A DNA stretch of 64,000 nucleotides. Source: Rhyacophila brunnea. Its lineage: Eukaryota > Arthropoda > Insecta > Trichoptera > Rhyacophilidae. Positions 44,922 to 56,900 of the stretch are shown here, piece after piece. The first letter of the stretch is position 1. The number at the start of each line of letters is the position of its first letter. The notes under the pieces were generated by a model. It was given only the letters and a program-made list of their open reading frames with translations, was not told the origin of the DNA and did not search any database. The stretch covers positions 1,426,001-1,490,000 of the forward strand of contig JAGYXB010001100.1 of the NCBI GenBank assembly GCA_022495005.1, in the 5' to 3' direction. The position numbers were made by a program, and so were the translations under genes.

Positions 44922-45303
44922 CAATGACATTAATATGGACGAAGCACGTGGAAAAAAATGACACTCACTTTTTTGTCGGGTCTGCCGAATGGCATAATCT
45001 GTTCTAACGCCATTACAATAAAGGTGATATTGCTATACATTTCCGATGCTTTTTGTCGGGTCTGCCGAATGGCATAATTCAAATTTTAATATCAATATCG
45101 CTCGCTAAAATAAACATTGACACTAGAAACACTGTTCTAACGCCATTACAATAAAGGTGATATTGCTATAAATTCCCGATGCGTAATATCGCATAATGGA
45201 AATTGCGAAATTTTGTCACATGACGTCTACCTATACATGTGCGAATGTCGCTTTTACTTGCTAGCTACTGTAGTGAGTGCGTTGTCCATTAATAATGCCA
45301 TTG
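44922..45303 (-). repeat. CAATGACATTATTAATGGAC MITE, copy 2
   Basis: The ends CAATGACATTAATATGGACG and CCATTAATAATGCCATTG pair. Identical 8-mers GTTGTATC flank it at 44914-44921 and 45304-45311. It has the same internal duplicated segment as copy 1 and lies on the other strand. Confidence 0.88.
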
Positions 45304-45879
45304 GTTGTATCATAATAATATGTATTAAAATTGTCATGCAAACTAAATAGTGACAATATTTGAGGACAGTCGGCGCACTTTGTAGTCCTTGAGTTTAATG
45401 ACCTGACCGTCATAAAGTAATACATCAAATCCGGCTCCAAAACCCTGGTCCTTGGCGACAGGCTTTTACATTTCTATCTTATTAATCTGTTCTGTGATTT
45501 TTACTAAGGAAATATGGTCATTACAAAGCTCCGATATTTTTTCCTGCGAGAATAGCTTTTAAGTGTCTTATGGCCCGACCGTTATAAAATAGTACCACGA
45601 ATACGGCTGTACAGCTTTGATCCATGGCGATTGGCTTTTACATTTCTATCTTATTAGTCTATTCTGTGGGTGCCACATTTACTATTCAGATTGTATTTTG
45701 AAACTATAAGACATAGGACATAACTAAATAACTAACTACATACTATTTCACTGTCTGTCTGACGGTTCTTCGCCATACCATGTTTAGCCATTATTCTTTA
45801 ATATAATGGTCTCCGGGTGATATCCTCCCACTGTTTACAAAATTCCGGGGTACTGAGTAGAGAAGAAATTTAATACATA

Positions 45880-45990
45880 ATTAATTTGTCGCTCGTCGGT
45901 CGGAGCCACGCCCGGCCGCTGGGCTCGGTTGACGAGCTGCCCGGCGGACCTTCCGATCGCCGCGGCCCTGTCATTTATTTTTCATCGGCA
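45880..45990. other. GC-rich CpG-dense patch
   Basis: A block including CGCTCGTCGGTCGGAGCCAC and CGATCGCCGCGGCCCTG stands out from AT-rich surroundings. No open frame or transposon motif was seen. It could be an alternative promoter or untranslated exon, or a foreign insertion. Confidence 0.35.
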
Positions 45991-46444
45991 GGTCGTGTCC
46001 TAATCTAACTTTTAATTATACCCAATTAAAAATTTTCCCTGCGCACTTTGACACTTTCTTAACCGGGAAAACTCGGAATACGTAACTATGTCGATGGAAC
46101 TAGTCGTTACTTGGGGGACCTCATTATTAGACATTCGTTCTTCGGCCTGTCTGCTGGTCTGATATGGGATGGAGTCTTCTTCTCCAAGGACGTCATTTTC
46201 TGGAAATCATCCCTTGAATAATAATTACGATGAAGACATTGATTCTTCTCGGGCTTAAATTTAATTCAATTTATTTTTCAACATATCGTGGACACGCCGC
46301 ATGTTGATGCAGTGTTTTGAATATGCGAGTGTCCTACGAAAATGAAGCACGCATTATGCACGTGCAATAGTGTGTGTAATACACCAACATTAAATGAGCG
46401 TAAATGCATAAACCGAGAGCAGTTTTCAATATTCGACGTAAAAC

Positions 46445-46560
46445 GTATTCTTGACACGTGTGTAAGTTTAACCCGGGTTCTTCCTTACTCGAGTCGGTTA
46501 CCTGCTATCTATCGCCTTACCCGTTATGTATTTCAGTTCCCATTATTTCTGAGATCCCTG
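46445..46560 (-). repeat. dispersed repeat with CTCGAG core, copy 3
   Basis: TATTCTTGACACGTGTGTAA, ACTCGAGTCGGTTACCTG and ACCCGTTATGTATTTCAGTT match the 16520-16640 family. Confidence 0.5.
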
Positions 46561-46659
46561 CATGAAACATTATTATAAAGAAAAAAGTAATAAAAACGAT
46601 AAAAATGAAAATATAACAAGGAGAACGTAATATAAACAAACAAAAGCAGTGAAAATACT

Positions 46660-47500
46660 ATTATACATCTATAGAAGTTCAAAGAAGTAAACCGAGTTTG
46701 TTGAGGAGACCCTACTTTAAGAGTTAATGAAATAGCGTCCACCTAAACTCACCTCACGCAAGTAGAATATATCAACACCCGAAGCAATTTGGTTGAACAT
46801 AGTTATCGCCCTCCCAATTGGCATTTACCAGTGGCAGGTTGGTTCTGCATCTTGCGAGAATAAACAACTGATGCTCTCTATTTCTAAGATAGTTAGTTAT
46901 CAGGGAGACACAGGTCAACACTGCCCAGAATAGCAGAGTTCTCAATTATACCTCGTATAAGTCGAAAAAAAATACGTAGCTAAATAAAGATCTCTTCTAA
47001 ATTGCAGACTGCAGTATGTAAGCATACCTAAGAGAAAGTCAGTTGGAAAAAGCCACGGATAGTATCCGAAACAATAGACCCACACTCAAGTCTGCTTCGA
47101 ACTAAAGGATAAAACAAAAGTTTTAATACCGTAACATCCGAAAAGACCCGGGAAGTCCGTAAGACGAAGCCCGACATTTGTAGCGCCTGTATGGTATTCG
47201 CGAAAGAACTCTGCCATGCATCGTTTTTTTTTTTTTTTTTAGAATTATTAATTACCATGTCCTTGCTTTTTCGTACAAGGTGTTTGTTAGTAATTTTGAA
47301 CAATCACAAACACCCAGGCTTTGAGAAAAACACATAAATGTTTTTGTCATAACCGGGAATCGAACCCAGAACTCTCGGGTGGAAACCCACTGCACCACGA
47401 GAGCCGCCTGCATCGAATATTGGAAAAATAATACTCGCGAGGCTCTGGTAAACGATAAAATAATGTCGCATTAAGTGGCCAAAATGCATGTTAACTTCCT
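46660..47500 (-). pseudogene. jockey/CR1-like LINE reverse-transcriptase fragment, interrupted by a SINE
   Basis: The minus strand encodes GFVLRTSRVFSDVTVLKLLF and LVRSRLECGSIVSDTI (47040-47200), and later PIGRAITMFNQIASGVDIFY (about 46770-46830, another frame). These are typical thumb and C-terminal pieces of non-LTR reverse transcriptases. Upstream, 47416-47489 continues in frame (SIIFPIFDA) into WQSSFANT after removal of the SINE at 47224-47408 and one target repeat. The 3' end matches 61740-61945. The coding sequence is broken and inactive. Confidence 0.75.
47224..47408 (-). repeat. second tRNA-derived SINE, inserted in a LINE frame
   Basis: On the minus strand it begins GGCGGCTCTCGTGGTGCAGT (tRNA-like), has box B GGTTCGATTCC (47356-47366) and ends in a 17-nt poly(A). 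The 7-bp repeats TGCATCG at 47217-47223 and 47409-47415 are its target duplication. Confidence 0.88.
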
Positions 47501-48275
47501 AATTACGTGATAAACGTTATTGTGTCAATTCCAAAATGTCTTATAGTTACCTACTGGGAGATGAAAGCGATTGTGAATCCATCATCCGAACATGATTATT
47601 ATTATAAAATATAAGCTGGCGGCTTGGTCTTCGCATTTGCGATTACGCGATGTGATTATTTATTTAAATATCGTGCATTTTATTGATACAATAAGTAGCA
47701 ATAATGTCGCTATGAAAAGGTTTCCTTCCAAATAAAAAAAATTAATTACACATGTGCCATCATAAATCTTCCGGTATTCGAATTTAGAACTAAGCTCATT
47801 CATTACAGTATGAAAAGTATTGAATGCTATGTAAAATGTTGGCATAATTGTGGCGCCCACACTCGGCAGTCAACTTATTCTGGTGGATCTATAACACCGA
47901 TTATCTACAAACCTGTCCGAATCTGTCAAATAGCACCGTATAGTGACAACATCGCGTCTTGTTTAGGCTTGAAGGATGAAATTGGCGAGACAGTCAGCAC
48001 TTTTACGTGTAAACAGTTATTGTCGCGATAGTTTAAAATACAGAATATTGATGCAAGTAATCCGTGCACACGTACAGGCGTTATAATGTCGAAGTGTAGT
48101 ATTATTGGCTGCTTATCTAACCGTCTTTTTATAATATGTACTGTAAATTGGCAAATAAAAGTAATAGTGTGAATAATTCCATACTTCGATACAATATCTG
48201 AATCAATGGGTTCTTTTTTGTCAGTACCTATCGGATCATTTGATACTTTTATACCAGTGGGTCTATTGTATACAC

Positions 48276-48405
48276 AAGGCGGCTATCGACAGTAGTTATG
48301 TTTAATATTTATGTATTGACGTATTATAAATTGTTACAATAAGTTAGCCGTCTAAACTGTCGAAACCGTATCTCGCTCTAAAAGTTAACACAGCCAAGAG
48401 AGGGG
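48276..48405 (+). repeat. dispersed repeat, copy 2
   Basis: It matches 2338-2455 (AAGGCGGCTATCGACAGTAG, GCCGTCTAAACTGTCG, ACACAGCCAAGAGAGG). Confidence 0.5.
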
Positions 48406-48427
48406 CCGTTAAAACAAAGCCCTTTTT

Positions 48428-48970
<543 letters not shown>

Positions 48971-49084
48971 AGTTTGGGAAGCACTGAGTCTCTTAAAACA
49001 ATTTAATAAAAAAAATATGTTCATATTTTACAATAACGAAGTCAGAGAAATAGAGCAGTGAGACCCAATATATTTGATTGGAGG

Positions 49085-49724
49085 TAGGGATTGCAATACC
49101 GGTATTCAATTATTTATCGATACCGAAATACCGGTATTTTTGGTATTAAGAAAGCATACACATTAATGTTTTTGAAAATTAATTTAAGTTTTTTATTTTC
49201 ATTAGATACTTACTACTATATATTGTACTTATATTAAATTTAGTGTATAAGATTAATGCTGCCAAACCGCAAATATATTGACTGAAACCAACAAAAATTA
49301 AATAATAATAAAACAAAATCCCTCTAATATACTTATAGAACTGTCGCGATGAATTAACATATTTCTAAATAGAAAACATTCGTGGCAAATATTTCCAATT
49401 ATTCTATAACTATTGATCCAACGTTGATAGTACATCCAACAAACATTGAATTTAAGAGAAATTTTCCTCTACCTAGGCTTATAGTATTTGGAAAAATTAG
49501 TAGTTCTGAAATATTATGATCCATACATGTTTATAAAGGTTAATATAATAAATGTAGGTAGGTTCTTTAGGTTACTATAAAATAGTGTTTTCGAAAGATT
49601 TTAATAGCTATATTTATTTATATGTACTTACTTCTTTTTATTACTATAATATGTTTTGACGAATACCGGTATTCAGTAAGAAATACCGGTATTGATATAT
49701 TCATTCGGTATTGTAATATCCCTA
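49085..49724 (+). repeat. hAT-type element with ATACCGGTATT subterminal repeats
   Basis: The tips TAGGGATTGCAATACCGGTA and (reverse of right) TAGGGATATTACAATACCGA pair. The flanks ATTGGAGG (49077-49084) and ATTGGATG (49725-49732) match at 7 of 8 positions. Several ATACCGGTATT units lie near both ends. No transposase was seen. Confidence 0.8.
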
Positions 49725-50449
49725 ATTGGATGAACCCTTGAAAATTACGAAACATTTTCACAATACGTCCAGATACAATATTGAACATTGTGTAGGAAAA
49801 GCTTTGGTAATGATTTTGTATTACTATGAACTTATGTGTGTTTCTGTAATAAGTAGTTGAAAAATAACCCATCACGCGATTATCTAACCAAGTTAAACTT
49901 TCAAAATGGTTCATTCTCATGTCATGCTAAAAAAACCTTGGACTGTTTTTTTTAAATTTTTTTTACTAAATTACAGGTGAGTGTCAAGATGCACCGAATT
50001 TTAAAGCTTCTGCGAAATCTCGCGGAGCCTTGGTTGGAAATAACTAATCGATAGGTTTACGTCAATATTATTTATTGTTTAGTTTGATATGCCTGATTGT
50101 GAAACCTCATTGTCCGTTGTTATAATTATTATATTATGTCAATTTATTAAATGTCTAACAATATTTTTATTAAGTGCACATTATCCTGTATGGAATGCAG
50201 TGGAAAGCCCTGGTATTTAAACGAGACACCCACTTGACTTATGTTGACCTTTTCTTCCAATTCACATGCCTACAATGTACATATATTATTATTTATTGTA
50301 TCTTACGAGAATTTATCGTTTTTTCTTTATTTTAAACGAAACTGTAGTAAAATAAGCGAATTTTTGATATATTATAGATGTATCATAGACGAGTAAGTAA
50401 GTTTATATAATTATTATATTTTGATAGCGCTTCGTGTGGTGATTAATTA

Positions 50450-50900
50450 TCTTCTTCTTCGTTGTCGTATTCCTCTGTAGTATAGGTATCTTCAACGATG
50501 TCTGCATTTCGCTGTGCTCATGATTCAAGGCATGGAAAGGCCTGTAGCGTCCTTCATATGGACGAACTATCGAATAGAGGATATCACTATTAAATGAGTA
50601 GATATTGCAATCTCCAAATCGTCACGGTTCCGCCTAAACGTATGTGTCTAGAACTAAGGCGCAAACTTCATTGGAGACGATCGCGCAAAATACAGTGTAT
50701 TCCAATACTAGAGAGCCCGCAGGGGCACTTGGGCCACTTGACGCAATTTGCCTTCGTAAACGGCCCCTACCGATTCATCATGGTCGATTTGTTAGTAGCA
50801 ATGTACAACAGCATGCCGTCGAACTACTTTTTGAGATAACGATTGGCAAACATTTCATTACTACGATACTGCATAGGCAGTGCTGGAGCGTCTGATTTGC
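50450..50900. other. unidentified moderately GC-richer stretch
   Basis: Two overlapping plus-strand frames of about 80 codons (50594-50839 and 50644-50895) have no resemblance I can name. The stretch has no repeat partner in the window. Confidence 0.25.
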
Positions 50901-51879
50901 ATGTCAAAGATATTGGAAAAAAAAACTTTTAGAGATCTAAATAATCCCGGGTTTCGCCTTTCGGCACCTTCAGGCGCCGTGTACACTCACCGAAGGCAAA
51001 CACACACTGACAAATGTATGCAATTGAAGCAAAAAGACCTCTGGTCTACTGATTAAGTTAGCTATATGTGACTTTGCATTGCAGGTTCATTTGAAGAGAA
51101 CTTTACACTTTCACTATGCAAGTACACTATAATTATAGATTATCATAATTAATTAATTACATACGCGATTGATTATAATATGTGCAGATAATACCAACAA
51201 GCCTTGAATACTTATAGTCGTCGGATTGGATAATGTATTATTATTAAAATCGACTTCAATTTGACATTTCACGCATCTCACATGTTGCCGTATAAAATCA
51301 GACATTTGAATAAGTACTATATAAATTTGTTATAAATATGGAAAAATACTCTTTCGTTAATTTTATGTAGGTATTCAGCCAAAAGCAATACCATTGACCA
51401 TTATTATTTAACTGAATAATCAGATAAAAACGATGAAATGCGTATGTAGATTGTGTAAACCAGAGCTCGAGTCGCCATTTTATTTTCGGGGTTGCCAATA
51501 TAAGAAGAAAAATAATGAATCGTTCAATTCGAAAATCGAACTGCATTACAAAATCCTAACATATCACCCAAAATCAATAAAAAAGTGATACATATGATAA
51601 TAGTTGTATTCAGGCAGTTAATTATCACTGGGAGTTAACTGTCAGGCGTGGTATTTTTAGGCGCTTTTCGTGGCGCTTACCGCGAATGTCGTTGAGTAAC
51701 ATAGTTAACACGTCTTACTTAATTGCAAATGCATCCCATTAGAATCAAGTAAGACGTTTTAATTGTGCTGTAGAGTGTAGATAACCTTTATCTGTTATCG
51801 CGAGGGATGGTTTCCAATCCTGGTGTCCTAAAGAATTTGAATTTACATGCGCCTGTCAATTAATTATCTATGTGGTCGC

Positions 51880-52190
51880 AGCCATGATTTATTCTCGATC
51901 AGAACCGTTTCCTCGTGTATTTATTTAGCGAGGGGTGCAAGATTAGGCAATGCGCTCCTCAAAGACGTAAGACATTTTCAGTGACTTGCCATATATTTTG
52001 TTTTCGAAATTTTATTTTTCTGTATAAAATTGTACTTATGTTTTTTTATTATTATTATATTCACTTCTTCTCTCTCGTGAGGTAGTATTTGTTAAAATGT
52101 AAATCTCATGTTTTGAACGTCTTGAATTTAGATTTGTTATGTCTACAATGTTTTGTTTTCTTAAATAAATAAATTACTGTCTTGTTTATG
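51880..52190 (+). repeat. probable LINE 3' end, copy 2
   Basis: Shared with 34745-35060: CCGTTTCCTCGTGTATT, GGCAATGCGCTCC, CATGTTTTGAACGTCTTGAA, TTGTTATGTCTACAATG and AAATAAATAAA. Confidence 0.45.
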
Positions 52191-52822
52191 GAATCGGTCC
52201 GAATGATAATATCCGTGTTATTTTTTAGCAATAAGAATAACCGAAACGTGTTACCTATTTAGAATAGCCCTGGAGTTCGAATTCTATGACCCCGATGCAT
52301 TTGTTACTTCAATCACCAAATCGAGCGTTTTGTCTCAGGGTACAATTGAAACAAATCTATCTATAATATATATAGATATCCATGTAACTACCTACTTTGA
52401 TCTTGAAGGCGTTTCAGCGAGATCGATTTCAAACAGCATTACAAGCGAATGATATGTAGACCGTTTCACATGATCGCGCGTGTCCTTAATCGGTCCATTG
52501 TTTCCGAATCGAATCGCGCCATGACTAAATAAAATGTACAACAAATCTGTTTCATTTAAAACGTCTCAAAGTTCGCTCTGACAATAATTTGAGATATGAT
52601 CCGCCGGATGCTTCCAATTTTTGTGATCTTTATATCATTATTGTGGGCGACGTTACCAAAGTATTATTCTGTATAATGCTAATGTAATATACCAAGAACA
52701 TGATATCTGCATCACCGGGAAGAAGTAGATAAGTCATCATATAACTTATAAATTAAATAACTTATTTAATTCTTTAATAAAAAATAGGTAACATTGAGCT
52801 GATTTAAACAGATCATTCCATA

Positions 52823-53305
52823 ATAATTACAAGATAAAAATAACTTTTTATATACCACGTTTTTAAATTTTCTGTTGAATCATATAAACTTGACAATTCT
52901 ATGTATTGATAATTTAGGACAAATAAGGCAATTGTCAACAAATCATTTTTTTGCTATTTTGCAACAAACAAACAAATATAAATATAGAATACTGAAATGT
53001 CATTTTGATTTCCATAGTAACGCACGTATATATTAATAATTTAGTTGCTAGGACCCACCCCTTAGCAACTAATAATAGTGGATTGTATTACGGATTTCTT
53101 CCGCAATAACTTTTCATACAAAACAGAATTAACTGAAAATGAATTCAATTCTGCTTAAAGATGGCTAAAAGTATTAAAATAATGCATTGGCATCGTGTTC
53201 TGATATATTCTAAAAGTTTCAAATGTCTAGCTAGTCGGGAAGTTAGTTAAAAATCGATTGCAAGATTTGTACTGAATAAACAACCACCGGACAAACAAGA
53301 AAGCT
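52823..53305 (+). repeat. young dispersed repeat of unknown type, copy 2
   Basis: It is the direct-orientation partner of 43940-44394. It carries an extra internal segment (about 52880-52980) that copy 1 lacks or has lost. It is bounded by TAATTACAAGATAAAAA on the left and ACCGGACAAACAAGAA on the right. Confidence 0.75.
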
Positions 53306-53853
53306 AAGAAAAACGTGGTAAAATAAATATTACTTACAATATTTAAATGATAACCAAATTTCGTACCCTTCATTGGTTTTTAGTCGCTGTTCTCGTAAAA
53401 ATAACATGACTTATCTTTTGAAATGCTAGTTTCTTTTTTTTTTTTAATTTTGAGAAAATCTGCCATTTTTTCCTGTCTAGCATATTTTGTCACCCGATCT
53501 GGTATATTTTGTGAATGCTGGTAACGTTGGAAGCGTTCTGTCCGCTATTTTCTCAGATCCGAAGAATTATCCTCGTACAGAGACAGAACTGATTCAAAGT
53601 AGGAGAAACTGAATATAACATTATCGTAGTATATTCTTGGGTTTTCACCGTGTCTCCTTCTTCCTTCTTTACTCGACGTTTCGGGCTCGTTGCAGAGGCC
53701 ATTATCAAGAGATATGTTTTATGATGAAAGGTGGTGTAGGTATGTGAATGTAAACGTTGCTCTAAGAATGTCAAAAGGAATCCGATTATCTAAGAGCAAA
53801 CGTTGCTCAGAGTAATCTGTCAATCATTACGACCGGAGATACTGGCTCGAATA

Positions 53854-54387
53854 TTAGATTTTGCTGATAGTGCCGGAAGCCATGACGTTTTTTAATCGTA
53901 ATCCATCATCCCTATTAATGTTTTCAGGGTTTCTGTGGATTTCAATGGCCTCCTTTACCAAACGTGCGAAATATCCTTTATTACGACCCAATATCTTGGT
54001 CTCGAAGTCAAATTTGTGCCCTGTATCCATCGAGTGCTCGGCAATTGCCGACATCGTGTAATGTTTAAGACGGTATGCTCTCTCGTGTTCACTCACACGC
54101 TTCTGTACCGTTCTAGAAGTCTGGCCTATATACTTTTTTGGGCATCCACGACAGCTTATCTGGTATACACCTGCCGAGTACAAAGGCTGTGAGTTCTTTA
54201 CTGGTCTTAGCATATTTCGGACCTTTGTCGATGTTGAGAATATTGTTTCAATATTATGTTTCCGAAGTATCCTGGAAATAGTATCTGTGGTGTTTTTGAT
54301 GTAAGGTAGATAGGCCCGGCCTTTGAACTGTATCTTTTCCTCCTGACTGATCGGGTTGATTTTGCTTCTGGTGGCTTTTTGGATCAT
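53854..54387 (-). pseudogene. Penelope GIY-YIG endonuclease, left arm
   Basis: An open frame of 177 residues from the first in-frame methionine. The fragment lacks the reverse-transcriptase core, so it is 5'-truncated. The GIY-YIG nuclease normally nicks the target DNA for primed reverse transcription. Confidence 0.8.
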
Positions 54388-54499
54388 ATTGTGAGAATAT
54401 CCGTTTGCTTGAAGAGCCTTTGATACTTGAGATATCTCGGATTTTAAATACGAAGATTCGCAGATACGCCGAGCTCTTCCGCAGAGATATTCTCACAAT

Positions 54500-55065
54500 A
54501 TGATCCAAAAAGCCACCAGAAGCAAAATCAACCCGATCAGTCAGGAGGAAAAGATACAGTTCAAAGGCCGGGCCTATCTACCTTACATCAAAAACACCAC
54601 AGATACTATTTCCAGGATACTTCGGAAACATAATATTGAAACAATATTCTCAACATCGACAAAGGTCCGAAATATGCTAAGACCAGTAAAGGACTCACAG
54701 CCTTTGTACTCGGCAGGTGTATACCAGATAAGCTGTCGTGGATGCCCAAAAAGTATATAGGCCAGACTTCTAGAACGGTACAGAAGCGTGTGAGTGAACA
54801 CGAGAGAGCATACCGTTTTAAACATTACACGATGTCGGCAATTGCCGAGCACTCGATGGATACAGGGCACAAATTTGACTTCGAGACCAAGATATTGGGT
54901 CGTAATAAAGGATATTTCGCACGATTGGTAAAGGAGGCCATTGAAATCCACAGAAACCCTGAAAACATTAATAGGGATGATGGATTACGATTAAAAACGT
55001 CATGGCTTCCGGCACTATCAGCAAAATCTAATATTCGAGCCAGTATCTCCGGTCGTAATGATTGA
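54500..55065 (+). pseudogene. Penelope GIY-YIG endonuclease, right arm (frameshifted)
   Basis: It has the same protein as the left arm up to residue 84. A one-base deletion then shifts the frame and the rest continues from 54742 in another frame. A few substitutions separate the arms, for example Lys/Asn at residue 65. Confidence 0.8.
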
Positions 55066-56192
55066 CAGATTACTCTGAGCAACGTTTGCTCTTAGATAAT
55101 CGGATTCCTTTTGACATTCTTAGAGCAACGTTTACATTCACATACCTACACCACATTTCATCATAAAACATATCTCTTGATAATGGCCTCTGCAACGAGC
55201 CCGAAACGTCGAGTAAAGAAGGAAGAAGGAGACACGGTGAAAACCCAAGAATATACTACGATAAAAAACAACCGTGAAAGCCTCAAACATTATATGAATA
55301 TAACATTGTTTTCATGACACCCCCGGCAATACCGAGATGCATTCGTTCAAAATGCATGCTATAACTAAGTGTTATTATTTAATTATTCACTTTGGATACT
55401 CTTGCGTGGATAGTTTTGCATAGTTCTAAGAATCAAACATAATAATGAATTCCCATCGTCTCATATCACGAACGCTTGTAACATTAAAGATTACAAATTA
55501 ACACTGAATTGCATTTGTGTTTGTTTATGCATTTTTTTTGTGTCAATTAAAGACAATTGAATAGACGTGAGTCAGCGGCTGGCGCGTCATACCCTACTGC
55601 AGTCGCGTGCAACAGGTCCCTAACAATTGTGCATAAAATATGCGAGCCTTTTCACTTTTTCTCGTTTAAATATTTACATGAAATGCCGCTGGCTGCAGGG
55701 TCGTTCCGGTGGCGTACTTAAATTCTGTTAAAAGGGGATCAATTTTTACAAAACATATATTTGTCCATATTGTCCGTATTGTCCATATTCTATGACTTGT
55801 TTTAACTTTAACAATATCCATTCCTATCACAGTGATAGCCCAATTATCAGGCGGTACAAGGCAGAGATCGTGGTGTTTAAACTACACGCTATGACCCCTT
55901 CTCCGCTGACAGTCTGGCCCGATCGTCTACGTTATAAAATGTAATCTATTTGGACAGTCAGGATCATAGATAAGGTCAGGATGGCGTGTCGTTTTCGTGT
56001 CTATTCGTTTGAGACCGCCTCGCGATCTGTCATGCAATGTTTGTAAATTTGTATGTGACATTTAATTTAAACGATTTTAAACCGTTCACGTGAAAGTATT
56101 TGCTATCCCTCGCCTGGTGACTCTTTTACCATTGTTGTGGAAGGTAAACGTAAGATGGGAGGTTACAGTAGGTTACTTGGGGTTGTCAATGG

Positions 56193-56660
56193 ATCATCAT
56201 CATCATCATCAGCCGGGGTCAATCCACTGCTGGACTAAGACCTCCCCAAGCTTTCTCCAACTCTCTCGGTCCGATGTCGTTCGCTGCCACGTATTTCCGC
56301 CGAACTTTACAAGTTCGTCAATCCAGCGGCTTTTAGGGCGACCCTGTGGCCGTTTCGTACTCCTTGGGTACCACTGGATGACGGCATTTGTCCAGCGGCC
56401 GTCCTTTCGGCGAGCAATGTGCCCCCCCATCTCCATTTCAGCTGTTTGGCAACGTCTATTACATCGCGTACTCTTGTCTGCTTCCTAACCCATTCGTTCC
56501 TCTTACGGTCCTTTCGCGTGATGCCCAACATGCACCTCTCCATGCCTCGCTGTGTGACTCTTAGCCTTTGGACATCTCTCGTGTTGAGGGTCCACGTCTC
56601 GCAGCCATACGTGAGCACGGGTAGCACACATTGGTTGAACACCCTACGCTTAAGACATAA
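56193..56660 (-). pseudogene. RTE-clade LINE 3' end with (TGA)n tail
   Basis: Minus-strand frames read VLPVLTYGCETWTLNTRDVQ, then QRGMERCMLGITRKDRKRN, then (after a frameshift) GGHIARRKDGRW and GRPKSRWIDE. This is the standard RTE/BovB reverse-transcriptase end. The element finishes with ATGATGATGATG-type repeats (56194-56210 on the plus strand), the RTE microsatellite tail. It is 5'-truncated and dead. Confidence 0.85.
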
Positions 56661-56729
56661 TGGTAGGTCACTCTTGAAGATAATGGATAATTAGATATAA
56701 AGTTAATACGATATAAAGTCGCCATGGAC

Positions 56730-56900
56730 CATCAAGCCAACCGGATTCCGGCGTCATGGAAGGAAGTTAAGTATTGCCCACAGTGTATTCCTACTACGAC
56801 GTGATGTTGATATGACTTGGGAAGAAGTATAGACTGGCGAGCACCATGAATTCTTTGAGGCGTGGTGTCCGTATGCTCCAACTAAGAAACGGACATGTAC
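56730..56900 (+). pseudogene. possible short LINE-tail fragment
   Basis: The plus strand contains GTTGATATGACTTGGGAAGA and a following AGGCGTGGTGTCCGTATGCT. In broken frames this resembles the 'MTWEEA ... LRRGVRML' end of RTE-like proteins. Weak. Confidence 0.3.

Larger units (their letters stand above)
53623..55294. mobile_element. Penelope-like retroelement, head-to-head inverted pair
   Basis: Two arms, 53621-54401 and 54486-55264, are near-identical inverted repeats of about 780 bp around an 84-bp unique centre. Each arm encodes the C-terminal GIY-YIG endonuclease of a Penelope-like element. In the left arm (minus, 53854-54387) the motifs are GVY at residues 73-75, C79/C82, YIGQTSR from 86 and a SEHERAYR helix. 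In the right arm (plus) the frame is broken by loss of one A in an A6 run just before YIGQT. The left copy extends a little further upstream into the centre (SQVSKALQANGYSHNMI), typical of the end of the reverse transcriptase domain. The whole is flanked by a perfect 13-bp repeat, TGAATATAACATT, at 53610-53622 and 55295-55307. Confidence 0.9.

Noticed and set aside
47340..47410. Functional tRNA gene on the minus strand
   Set aside because: The tRNA-like part is the head of a SINE with a 17-nt poly(A) and a 7-bp target duplication.
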